Source of the DNA: Mariannaea sp. PMI_226
Taxonomy: Eukaryota; Ascomycota; Sordariomycetes; Hypocreales; Nectriaceae
Assembly (NCBI GenBank): GCA_024336345.1
Contig: JANFOG010000002.1
Coordinates: 2,728,001 to 2,792,000, forward strand
Reading direction: 5' to 3'
DNA length: 64,000 nucleotides
A program made the translations under genes and the position numbers. Below the pieces are notes generated by a model. The model searched no databases and was not told the DNA's origin. It saw nothing but the letters and a program-made list of their open reading frames with translations. How positions within the stretch are numbered: the first letter of the stretch is position 1; every line of letters begins with the position of its first letter. This document shows positions 12,182 to 22,259 of this stretch, in pieces.

Positions 12182-14486
12182 ATGACTCAATCTAGCTTTA
12201 GATGGAGTGCTTGGAAGCTGGTGCTGGCTGCTGCCGCTTTTGCTACTGGAGCCTTGGGTGGTAGTGTTCTGGAAACAACTGGCTTCACCGATTGTGGCTC
12301 AGCACCAGATGTGAAGGTCTCTGCTTTGAACATCAAGTACGATTCTAGTACTCAGAAGATCAATTTCAGCGTCGCCGGCTCCAGCAAGACGTCCCGTAAT
12401 GTGACCGCAGTTCTCACTGTCAGTGCCTACGGAACTGAATTCTACAACAACAAGTTCGACCCATGCAAGGAATCAACATATGTGAAGCAGCTCTGCCCTG
12501 TGCCCGCTGGTGATTGGGCTGCCGATGGTAGCCAAGACGTTCCCGACAACTACGCTAGCATGATTCCCTCAATCGCCTTCCAGATCCCCGACATTTCTGC
12601 TCTGGCAACTCTTAAGCTTATCGACCAGTCTGATGACGACACCGTAGTTTGCATCGAATCCCAAGTCACCAACGGTAAGACTGTTCAGCTCAAGGCCGTC
12701 ACATACTTGTCTGTTGGTATCATTGGTGCTTCCATGGCTGTCTCTGGATTCCAGGCTGCGAGTTCCAGCATCTACGGTGCTACTGGTGGCGGTATTCCCA
12801 GTCCCAGTTTTGTCGAGACGCTGGGATGGTTCCAGGGAATGGCGATGAATGGTATGCTCTCCGTTAGCTACCCTCCTGTATATCGCAGCTTCACCAAGAA
12901 CTTTGGCTTTTCTGCAGGCATTGTTCCCTGGTCAAGCCTCCAAATGTCTATCGACTCATTCCGCAACAAAACGGGAGGCAACACGACTCTTGATAACTTC
13001 GAGACGCTGCAGTCTGCCACTCTGGTCTACATGGATAACTCGACGAGCAGTGCTAATTCGAGTACTTTCAAGCGTGGCCTCGAGAATTTTGGAACTCTCT
13101 TCCCTCGTGATGAGAGCAGCCCATCGCTTGACCTTTCTAACGTGAAGATGACGGTTTCGGGAATATCAGCTTTTGCGCAGCAGCTCAGTGTCCCCAAGGC
13201 CAACACCTTCATGACAGTTCTCCTTATTGTTGCCATTGTCGTTGCCGCCATCGTAGTTGGCATCTTACTTATTAAGGTCATCCTCGAATTCTGGGCTCTG
13301 TTTGGTAGCTTCCCCAAGTCCTTGGCTGGATTCCGTGAGCATTACTGGGGCTCCATTGCGCGCGCCATTACATCCTTGATTCTCTTACTCTACGGCATGT
13401 GGGTGCTATACTGCGTATTTCAATTCACAAATGGAGATTCCTGGGCAGCGAAAACATTGGCTGGCGTCACGTTGGCCATTTTTACTGGAATCTTGGCATT
13501 CTTTTCCTGGAAAATCTACAGCACCGTCCAAAAGTTGAAGAGTGAAGAAGGCAACCCGTCCGGCCTTTATCAGAACAAGGATATTTGGATTAAGTACTCT
13601 CTTTTCTATGAATCGTACAAGAAGGACTACTGGTGGTTATTCATTCCTACCATCATCTATCTCTTTGCTAAAGGCTGCACACTTGCGGCTGGCGATGGTC
13701 ATGGTAAGGCCCAGACAATTGCTCAATGCGTCGTGGAGGCTCTGATGTTGGGTTTGCTGGTTTGGAGCCGGCCATATGAGCGCAAGTCTGGCACCATCAT
13801 TGGCATCGCTATTCAGGTCGTCCGCCTTCTCTCTGTGGTGTGCATCTTTGTTTTCGTCGAAGAGCTTGGTGTCCAACAGACAACTAAGACTGTCGTGGGA
13901 GTGGTTCTCATTGTTGTACAGTCTACACTGACTGGACTGCTGGTCGTTCTTATTGCCTGGAATGCTATCAACATTGCTTGCAAAGAGAATCCCCACCGCA
14001 AGCGAAGAAAGGATATGGGTAAGTCAAACATAGAAGCGGTTTGTGTAACAACATGAGGGGAAAGATCTGGCTAACAAACTCACAGAAAAAGCACAACGCG
14101 ATGTCGATGCTCTTACCCCACTTGATGCTCGTAATTCCTTACTTCTTGATCGCAAGCATGATGGCGAGAGTTTCAACATGTTCCCTATCTCGAAAGAGAA
14201 GGAAAACCGAGTGTCTATGAATAAGGGTCGATACTCGGATGCGGAGGAAGGCTACCGACATGAATTCTATACCGACAGCCCGCCAAGACATCGAGATCTG
14301 ACAGTCAATGACGGCAATGAGGCGAGATCGAGTCTGATCGAAAGCGCGGCGCCCATGGGCTGGGACAATCGTGCACCGAGCCCTGACAGGCTGGAACGAC
14401 ACGACAATTACGGTAGCTACGGCCAGAGCTACTCAAACAGACAATCGCGCGGATATGGCAATGGGGGCGGATTCAGAGGGTTCTAA
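12182..14486 (+). CDS. FLC-family membrane protein (ML-like and TRP-like domains)
   Basis: Exons are 12182-14018 and 14086-14486, giving 745 residues. The intron has donor gtaagt, branch ctaac and acceptor cacag, and splits a Glu codon. Without splicing the frame stops shortly after the donor. The protein begins with a hydrophobic signal sequence ending near ALGG. A cysteine-containing ML-like lumenal domain follows at about residues 28-180 (TGFTDCGSA, VVCIESQV). Then come many hydrophobic segments, the first near residues 180-200 and the rest from about 340 onward. A polar, tyrosine- and glycine-rich cytosolic tail ends the protein. This order is that of fungal FLC (flavin carrier)/TRP-like proteins, linked in yeast to FAD transport into the ER, cell wall maintenance and calcium homeostasis. 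Function here is inferred from family. Its 3' end faces the vps9 gene. Confidence 0.9.
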
Positions 14487-15507
14487 AGACACAACATCTC
14501 TCGAGACCTGAAGCGGATACCGTCTTAAGATGAGATATCAACGTAACGACAATCTTTGTACAATGCCACCTTTTCCTTTAGAATGTAGAGAAAGGGGGAC
14601 GGCGGCAGCTTGACATCAGCGATAGATTTGTTTTTTTTAGAGATGAAAGAGACATCACTTTCATTCAAAAGTAGAAGAGACGAAAGGGTCGAGGTGAGCA
14701 CAAGATTGCTTACCATGGAAGCATGTCTGTCATTTTTCTTTTTCTTTTTATTCCCTTTTTTTGGTCAATATAGAGCCTTTTAACTAAACATACAATGTAA
14801 AAAATGACAATCTTTATACATATAAATGCCGCCCCCCACAGATGCTGGGCTGGATATAGCTCTGCTATTTCTCTATTACGGTCTCTCACCCATGCTGCTT
14901 CCGTGTGCTTGCTTGCATAACCACAAATCGGATGTCGCCGTTGGGGGACTGGAAGTTGTGCGTCAGTGTGCTCTTGAGCACAATAACTACTCCTTGTCAT
15001 CTCTCCATTGATGGCCGTCTTCATCATTCCTTGTCATCAAAGTCGGCAGCGCTGGATCTCTCCTCTGCTGGAAGCGGGGAAAACACTGCTACGTTCCTAT
15101 CAGTCGGAGATATGCCTTACAACCCAGCTTCCCCCTTTCCCCCCCTTTTCTCATGTCTATAGCACGCGACGAGTAGGATGAATAGAAAATGTGCCCCCAA
15201 GAAAGCATGTTGGGCTTACTTTGCGCACCATGGAGGACATGGACGATGAAAGAGAAGGAAAAGAAAGGAGTCTTATGCTATTTTGTAACATGTCAAGACA
15301 TCAGAGCCGACAAGGGCAGAAAACACAGTGGCCAGAGGGGACTCGAATCTAGCTGGAGGAAAACTTGACACGGTACGCTAAAGACCGACAATCACTCAAC
15401 GAAAACATTTACGGGGTTCGGATAGCATTGAAAGGGACTCAAAAAGGCAGGGAGAGAGAAAATTATTTGTGTGGTATTTCGTCAAACATCATATATGGTG
15501 GGGGCGG
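14487..15507. other. Intergenic region between convergent genes
   Basis: This kilobase lies between the stop codons of the FLC-family gene (+) and the Vps9 gene (-) and should hold both 3' UTRs. Short T-rich and A-rich runs near 14,620-14,800 could take part in 3' end formation. I see no gene. Confidence 0.6.
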
Positions 15508-18124
15508 CTATGTAGACAATGCGAGGCATGCATCAACCGCCAAACCAACTCTAGTCTTGTTGTCAATTTCGGTACGCTTTGCTTTATAGACTGGGAAGAG
15601 AATGAGACTTACCGTCCTTCTTTCTCATACACTACATCACTGATAATATCCCTATCCAGGTCTGGGAACATTCCAGCTAGTGTTTCCACCACGTTTGCGT
15701 GCTCGGCGCGATGCAGCCGCTGGGCTTCAGCCACCTCAGCGCTTGCCTGCCGTGCTGCTGCTTCCTCTGCTGAGAGGGTGTGCTTTAATGGCGGCTCATC
15801 ATATCCTTCCCGAACAGCTTCACGACCTTGGGGTGGAGACAAGAGGTCGACTCCAGGGGTACGAGGGGCGCTACTGGGACCAGGGGCTTGTAATGGGCTG
15901 TCAGGTTCATCGGAGAAGATGCGTCCAATAGTAGTGAGAGGTCTCTGGATCGACTTCAGCAGCCCGCTTATTGCGGCCTTTTCGTCGCCTGTATAGCCGT
16001 CGTTTGCTGCTGATGTTTGAGGACTAGGATTCTGCCCTTCGAGAGAGGTTCGCTGAGACGGCTCTCCCGTAGGCGAAAGGAAGGCCTTCTCGTTGAACAC
16101 AGGCTGCTGGCTTACAGATGGAGATGTCGCCTGGTGTTTCTCTGCAATGGCTGAAACAGCTGCTTCAACGTTCTTTTCGAATTCTTCGTCTGTGATGGTA
16201 AGAGTGGTGCGATCCATGTTCTCGATGAATTGGATAGCTCCCATCTATGGCTTTATTAGTCACGCTAAAGACCTCAATGAGCATACGAATTTTCTTACCA
16301 AGGATGAGAGATAATAGCCTGCTTCACCCCCTAGCTTCTCCTGATTTCTGAAGCGCAGAATGTATTGGACATTAGACACCAGGTGCTCAGGGTTTGATTG
16401 CAAAACAACATGAATAAGCAGTGGCATAAAAGAATCCGCCGATGAATCTGATTTGTTGTGCTTCAACAGACCTGAAACTGTTAGACTCTGAAAACAACCT
16501 GGAAACGCCTTGAATCTAGGGTTGCATACCAAATATCACTTTGCAGCAGTTCAAGACACATATTATCTTATCACGCGGTGCTCTGTATGACTTGATTTTG
16601 AGGAGTTCTGTGCCTTGTTAGTTTATCAAGTCTTAGATAGTGGAGTAGAAGCACTCTCAACTGACCTTGCTGTGCCAACTTCAGGAATCGTCGTCCACTT
16701 TCACCAACTGGTGGGATATCCAAATGTTCTTCCCTAACCCACCCGTAGATGTTGATCTTCTGGGTAAGGATATCATCTCGCTCCGCGTCCTCCTGGTGTT
16801 GGCCTCGTCTCCCAGGACCCATTGGGATATCACCTCCTTTCCGTTTCGGCTTCGCCCCCGGAATTGGTTTGGGTGGCATGATGGCTGGAGAGAAAGTCTG
16901 TGTGTACAGCCGGTTCATGACCAGTTTCTCCATGCCCTCACGAGCGTTGTCGAACTCTGCATCAGATACATCTCTCCACACATCGCATAACGCCATCTTG
17001 TTGGCGATGAAGGCTAGGAAATCGCTGATAATCTTAACTTGCTCGTGAACCATCCACTGGCGTTTGCCAAATTCAAACAGGAAGGACTTGAGATATCGAG
17101 CGACAGGGTCTGCCTTCTTGTTCCGTAGCTGTTCTAAGAAACGGTGAAAGTCAAAGGGTAGAGCCGGCTCCGGTTCCGGCTCGGGAGGAGGAGGTCGATG
17201 GGACTGAACTGGTGAACTGGGAGTTGCTACGCTTCCAGTACGCTCCTGCTTTGGACGAGGGGGTGTACCATGAACACCATCTTTAGGAGGCACGGGGGGG
17301 CCGTGGTCATCGCCTGGGCTGTCTGTGGGAACATCGGTTGAGGAAGAAGCTGTGCCAATGTGTAAACCTTGCAGCTGTTGGATGTTGTTTCCCATGGTCG
17401 GTGCCAGGGGCTCGAGACTTGATTTCCGAGGCGGGTGTTGGACTGAACTACTGAACAACGGTGATGCAATTTCCAAGCGTGGACTCATCACCTCTTCGGC
17501 ACCTGGTCCGCCTCCTACCTCACTGAACTGCTCCATGATGCTCTGGATCTCGGCCCCCGACCCAACGTCTTGCTCATCCTCGCTCGTGTCTCGCTTTTCT
17601 TCGCAATCGGGGTCTGGTTTGGAGGGGGAGTCTCCAGCACGAGGCGAGTTTGCGGCATTTGAAGGGGTTCGTGATGGTGGTCGCGACGTTCTCGGGGTTG
17701 CAGGCGTGGGGTCAATGTAAGTAGACGGTTCGGCGGTGAGGTACTGTGTGTTGGCATCGTTCGACGAGGGGAGGTTGATGGGCTTTATGGTGGTCGAGGA
17801 TGATGATAGGTCCTTGAATGGGACCCCCCTGGTCTCTTGGGGTCCAACGGCAAGCTTTCCCTTGGCCACGGCCGAGGATGTTGGTTTCGACGTTTCATTC
17901 CATGGTGATGTACTGTTGTGCAGACCAAGCAGGTCACCGGAAGGAGTACTTCCCCCTGCCTGGACGGATTTCTCTGTTGAGGCTTGAGAGAGCTCTGGCT
18001 CCATGTCGGCATCTCCCACGAATGGGTCCCATGGGGTTGTTACCTCGTCATGAGGCTTGCTAGGCTGCGTCTCGTCATCGACAGACTGGCCGAAGGGGTT
18101 GACGGATTCCTCTGGCGGAGACAT
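15508..18124 (-). CDS. vps9: Vps9-type guanine nucleotide exchange factor for Rab5/Ypt51
   Basis: Five exons read on the minus strand: 18124-16666, 16613-16530, 16471-16299, 16244-15613 and 15550-15508, giving 796 residues. Every junction keeps frame. The start is the ATG at 18124; a frame extension further upstream uses only TTG. A long Ser/Pro-rich N-terminal region precedes a helical segment near residue 325. The VPS9 domain spans about residues 445-582, with the expected Asp in SADSFMPLLIHVVL and Tyr in GEAGYYLSSL. A C-terminal CUE ubiquitin-binding domain (VETLAGMFPDL...DIISDVV) is completed only by the last 43-base exon. Yeast Vps9 activates Ypt51/Rab5 on early endosomes and binds ubiquitin through CUE. 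The domain order is the same here, but the disordered N-terminus makes it much longer than the yeast protein. Confidence 0.92.
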
Positions 18125-19069
18125 GCACGACTTCAACCGGGGATTGCTGAGTATCGAGGAGGGGGGCGAGGATGCGTCAGACGGAGAGATTCAGCCCATC
18201 CGCTTCCTCCAAGGCTGAGGCCTAGATTTTGATCTCGAAAGTAGTAGATACGGCGGGGATGGCAGAGAGCTCGGTGGGAGTTGGAACGGGACGGACGTGG
18301 AGAAGCGGGGCACGTGGGAGAGGTCAATGGAGGGAAATAGAAGAGCACTGCCGGGAATGTGAGCGATAGGCAGAAGATGCGGCTTGGGATGGGGATGGAA
18401 GGAAATAGAGGGAGAGTAAGGCGAAAGGAGCAGCAAGACGAAGTTGCAAAAAAGTTGGAGATGTTGAAAGATGAGTTGGGATAGGTACTGATACCTTTGG
18501 GTTGGTTGGGAACATGAAGCAAGGTGCAGTACTCTGTAGGTGTGAGAGGAGGGTCACTCTGCTGAGCAAGTACCTACAGTACGGCAGGTAGGTACTGTAG
18601 GTAAGGCCAGGGAGGCCAAGTTAGGCATTACATACCTGTACAGTAAGGTACCTACCGAGCTCTGCTTCGCTTCGTCAGTCAAGGCGGCTCGGGAGGAGTT
18701 ACCTCCCTGCCCATAGGTCCACGGGAGAGTCTGGTGGAGGGTCTTCTCCACTAAGCGTACTTGCTGAAGCTTGGCGATCGACTAACTTGCGGTGCTTGCG
18801 TAACCGGGGACTCGATCCTTTTCCTAGCATCCCAGGCATCACTTTTGGGGGCCTAGTGCAGCTGGGAGTTGCAGACCAGACCACGGTAGAGGCGGGAATC
18901 ACTGCTGGTGACGAAATTGCCCTGGAGTTGCTCTAGCCTTATTCAAAGTAGACATGTACCGTACTTACAGGCGGAGGCAGTATCTATACAGGACATTTCT
19001 TGGATGCCCACCTGCTAGAGGGGAGAGTCGCTCACTCAAGGTACTTTACAGCACCTCACCCCGTACCTA
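18125..19069. other. Vps9 upstream region, interrupted by the transposon
   Basis: Directly upstream of the Vps9 start the minus strand is C/T-rich (18,137-18,540), as expected for its leader and promoter. Further out lie repeated GTACCTAC/GGTAGGTAC words (about 18,567-18,655). I see no gene. The Tc1-type element begins at 19,070, about 950 bases upstream of the Vps9 start codon. Confidence 0.6.
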
Positions 19070-19104
19070 CAGTAACAGGACAAAAGTCTCCGTACACCCC
19101 CCAC
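19070..19104 (+). repeat. Left terminal inverted repeat of the Tc1-type element
   Basis: It begins with CAGTAACAGG directly after the TA at 19068-19069 and ends in six C followed by AC. It pairs with 20422-20457 on the opposite strand over its whole length apart from one C. Confidence 0.93.
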
Positions 19105-19175
19105 TTGGCGCGTCAAAACACCATCGCGTCTCTAAATGCACCCTTCTCTTCTAACCACCATAACATGCGCCCATA

Positions 19176-20312
19176 ATGTCACAAGAACGCCATTTTGGCA
19201 CTGAAATAAGCGTTAATCGTCAATATAATCATGAATTTTCTCCAGAAGTCAGGGCGGCCATTTTGGCCAAGTTAGATGACGGCTTAAGCCTGCGTGCCGT
19301 TGCGGCCCAGTTCAACACAACCCACTCGTCAGTTCAATATGTAAAACAACACTTCTCCAAATACCACATATTGGAAGACCAAGAACGGCCCGGTCGGCCC
19401 AATAGTCTCACACATTCAGAAAGTCGATATATTATTCAATTAGCCAAAAAGAACCGGAAAATCACTTGGGATGCGCTCAAATATGAGTCTGGTGTTGGAG
19501 TGGATACACATACCATCCGCCGGGTTGTACGACGGCATTGGGCGCGTAAATGGAGGTCTATGAAGAGACCAAGTATCACAAAAGAAGCAGCAAAGGCTAG
19601 GCTACAATTTGTGCGTTCTTGGATTCCGAGAGTTGGAGAATTGGTTGAAGTAGACCTCCTTAAAGTTTGACCTAAAAGATAGACTAACACATTTTAGACA
19701 ATCTTTTCGGACGAGACTTCTACACAACCACAATCAAGCAACCCTAATAGCTGGGGCTTTCGAACGCCTGAAGAAAAGTACTATAAGGACTTCGTCAATG
19801 AGGATATTTATGTTAAAGCTGAATTTTCCTTGATGTTCTGGGCAGCTATATGGAAGACAGGAAGGACCCTAATTGTCCTTATGACTAGAGATATGAGATC
19901 CCGTCGCAAGGGATATTCGGCTTGGTTATATGAAAAAGCTCTTGAGGAAGGTCTTCTGCCTCTATTCAATACCCTCAGGCCATTTCAGTAGGATAATGCC
20001 CCTATTCATAGAGCTGGGAGGATTCGAAGGTGGCTAGCAGCCCACCAATTTATCCCTATTGACTGGCCGCCTTTCTCACCTGATTTAAATCCTATAGAAC
20101 ACGTCTGGAGGATGTTAAAGGCCAAATTATGTAAGGATTATCCTCATTTAAAGCGCCTAAAAAACAATGAGGCAGATAAAGAAGAATTGGCGCGGTGCGT
20201 TAAAGCTGCATGGGCAGCCTTAGACCAGAGGAAGATTTCGAGGCTAATAGACTCTATGGAGCGCCGCTTACTTGCTGTTCGTCGCGCGCGAGGTTGGTAT
20301 ACCAAATATTAA
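19176..20312 (+). pseudogene. Tc1-type transposase with one in-frame stop
   Basis: Exon 1 is 19176-19649: ATG start and 158 codons holding a helix-turn-helix DNA-binding region (SLRAVAAQFNTTHSSV) and a GRP-like motif (RPGRPNS). A 48-base intron (gtagac...ttttag with branch ctaac) follows. Exon 2 runs 19698-20312. The catalytic residues are Asp in IFSDET, Asp in DNAPIH and Glu in NPIEHVW; 34 residues separate the last two, as in Tc1. The codon just before the second catalytic Asp is TAG (19989-19991) where relatives carry Gln, so the protein would end before the second catalytic residue. The rest of the frame is intact to the TAA at 20310. A CAG to TAG change is a C-to-T change at CpA, the type made by repeat-induced point mutation. 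Confidence 0.9.
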
Positions 20313-20421
20313 ACACCAGAATCAGGGCTATCTAGACATGTATTTATTTTCAAATTTGCTTCTTATTTGATTGTGTGGTTATGCTTTGAAGTTGGCGGTG
20401 ATGAATGTGGTGATGGTGGAT

Positions 20422-20457
20422 GTGGGGGGGTGTACGGAGACTTTTGTCCTGTTACTG
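20422..20457 (-). repeat. Right terminal inverted repeat of the Tc1-type element
   Basis: The reverse complement of the left end, with seven rather than six C in the C-run. It is followed by TA at 20458-20459. Confidence 0.93.
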
Positions 20458-20459
20458 TA

Positions 20460-21102
20460 CCTTACCCACGACAGTATGTAATCTGTATAGTACATTCAGT
20501 TTATTGAACTAGGTGCTAGAGGCACTCAACGGCTCTCTCCCGCATTCCGTCGCACATGTCCGCTTCAATGTCAGCATCTGGGACGTTGACGGCCAGGCCC
20601 GTCCCCTTAAAGGTTTCGAATAACTTAACTACAAATTCGATTTAGACAGGGACAGACAGTCTGACATCTGCCTCTGGGTGTCGAATAATTAGCGCTGCAC
20701 CTCCTTAGCACCTTCTCAGTAGCTACTTCTGGTGGTCGACTGTTCCCTGCCCCCCCTCGCCAAGGAGTAGATGTGTTCGTCACACGCCGTATTGATATTT
20801 TGGTCTTCGGCCAAAGACTCATTTGCGCAGCCACCTTCAGCTCCTCTCAGCTCGTCAGCCAACAAAACATCAAGGAAATAAATGGTACTGGTAACACTGG
20901 TCCTTTTCGTTCTTTTCTTGGTCTGGTCTTTAAATATGGAATTTTTTTACCTATATAATTAGCCCATGCCACCTGTAATCAATTCTCTTGTTGGATTCTC
21001 CTTCATGATAGCAAGCATTTCAACTTACACCCTACGCCTACTTAGTCCTGAAACCAATATTTACTCACTCAGATTCCCTCACTGTTTGATCTCATTTTCA
21101 GC
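20460..21102. other. Intergenic region upstream of the DUF4291 gene
   Basis: No gene is recognised. The last 150 bases are C/T-rich and lead into the ATG at 21103, consistent with a 5' leader. Confidence 0.55.
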
Positions 21103-21768
21103 ATGACCCCTGCTCCCCCCACCACTACTCCGATCCCCTACCGACAGATCCGTGCCCTGTACGACAGTGACACCATCACCGTTTACCAGGCTTACAAGTC
21201 GTCCATCGCTGAGGCAGCTGTTAAAGCCCAGAAACTTAATGCGTCTCCCGATTTCAAGCCCGGTCGCATGACTTGGATCAAGCCAAGCTGGGCATGGATG
21301 ATGTACCGAGCCGGCTACTCATACAAAGATTCCCGCCAGTCTCGTATTCTTGCTCTCAAGATGAAACACGAGCACTTCATCCGCCTCCTGGAAGCAGGCG
21401 TCCTGTCCACCCATGTGCAGAAGAACAAAGAAGCCGAAAGCAACGAGCCGAACACAACAGTCAGAAGTCGGTCAAAGTCGGCCGAAGTGAGGATACAGTG
21501 GGACCCTGAACGAACGCCTCATCTCAAAGTGTTGCCGTACCGGAGCATCCAGATTGGAATTCCGGGAGCCTTGAGCGAGACCTGGGCAAATGAGTGGATT
21601 GTTGGCATTGAGGATGTTACCGAGACGGCTCGTGAGCTAAAAAGCGTTGTGGATCAAGAGCCAGACGTGACAGTCGAAGAGCTTGTCAACCGAGGACTAG
21701 TGCCTGAGGAGAGGCCGTTTGAAGTCCCCGAATCTGTTCAAAGGATATTAGAAATGACCATGGCATAG
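21103..21768 (+). CDS. DUF4291 family protein
   Basis: A single-exon gene of 221 residues. The N-terminal IRALYDSDTITVYQAY, followed by a GRMTWIKPSWAWMMYRAGYSYK segment and a WDPER...LPYRSIQIGI block, is the hallmark of DUF4291. That family is found in bacteria and fungi and has no settled biochemical role. There is no signal peptide or membrane segment, so the protein is probably cytosolic. Charged and conserved aromatic residues (the WIKPSW and WMMYR words) mark the likely functional core. It sits 645 bases after the transposon and 491 bases before the HET-domain gene, on the same strand. I cannot assign a function beyond the family. Confidence 0.88.
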   Translation: MTPAPPTTTPIPYRQIRALYDSDTITVYQAYKSSIAEAAVKAQKLNASPDFKPGRMTWIKPSWAWMMYRAGYSYKDSRQSRILALKMKHEHFIRLLEAGVLSTHVQKNKEAESNEPNTTVRSRSKSAEVRIQWDPERTPHLKVLPYRSIQIGIPGALSETWANEWIVGIEDVTETARELKSVVDQEPDVTVEELVNRGLVPEERPFEVPESVQRILEMTMA

Positions 21769-22259
21769 ATAATCAACATTATCCACATCTGCTCTTGGAT
21801 CTGCTCTTGAATTGTGAAGCTGTATTTAATAGGGAGCCGTCCAATGACTAATGACAGACTCTTTATGTTGAGCATGACATTTGCTTAATGTGGTTAGAAT
21901 ACCATATTTGATGAGATGCCATACACTTTTTATGAAGTTACACGTATATATATGAAGGGCAGATAATTCAGTTCCGAGAAATATTGAGGCAAATATCTTT
22001 TCCCCTTATTCGACACGATTCGTGGCTCGTGCTCAAGCTGGATCTCAAATATCACCTCAACCAACAACAGCGCACCCCACGTACCCACCACAGTGATCTA
22101 GACTCGTCGTCATCACCAGATCATGGGGACGAAGCCGGGTTAGTGCTTCTCAACCAACACTCAGCTACGAGGCACACCGCTGGACCTCTCTGGCCGGCCA
22201 GACGGAGAGGGGGCAAAATACCAAGTCCATTCAACCAAGGAAACCTTTGAAACCATACC
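21769..22259. other. Intergenic region between the DUF4291 and HET genes
   Basis: The first part is AT-rich and probably holds the 3' UTR of the DUF4291 gene. The second part presumably holds the promoter and leader of the HET gene. I see no gene and no clear TATA box. Confidence 0.5.

Larger units (their letters stand above)
19070..20457 (+). mobile_element. Tc1-type DNA transposon, 1388 bases, TA target duplication
   Basis: The element is bounded by near-perfect terminal inverted repeats beginning CAGTAACAGGACAAAAGTC. It is flanked by TA on both sides (19068-19069 and 20458-20459), the target duplication of the Tc1/mariner superfamily. It holds one transposase-like gene of two exons with a DD34E catalytic pattern, the Tc1 spacing. 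The two ends differ only by one C in a C-run, so the insertion is probably young. A single TAG inside the transposase removes autonomous activity from this copy unless it is read through. Confidence 0.93.
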
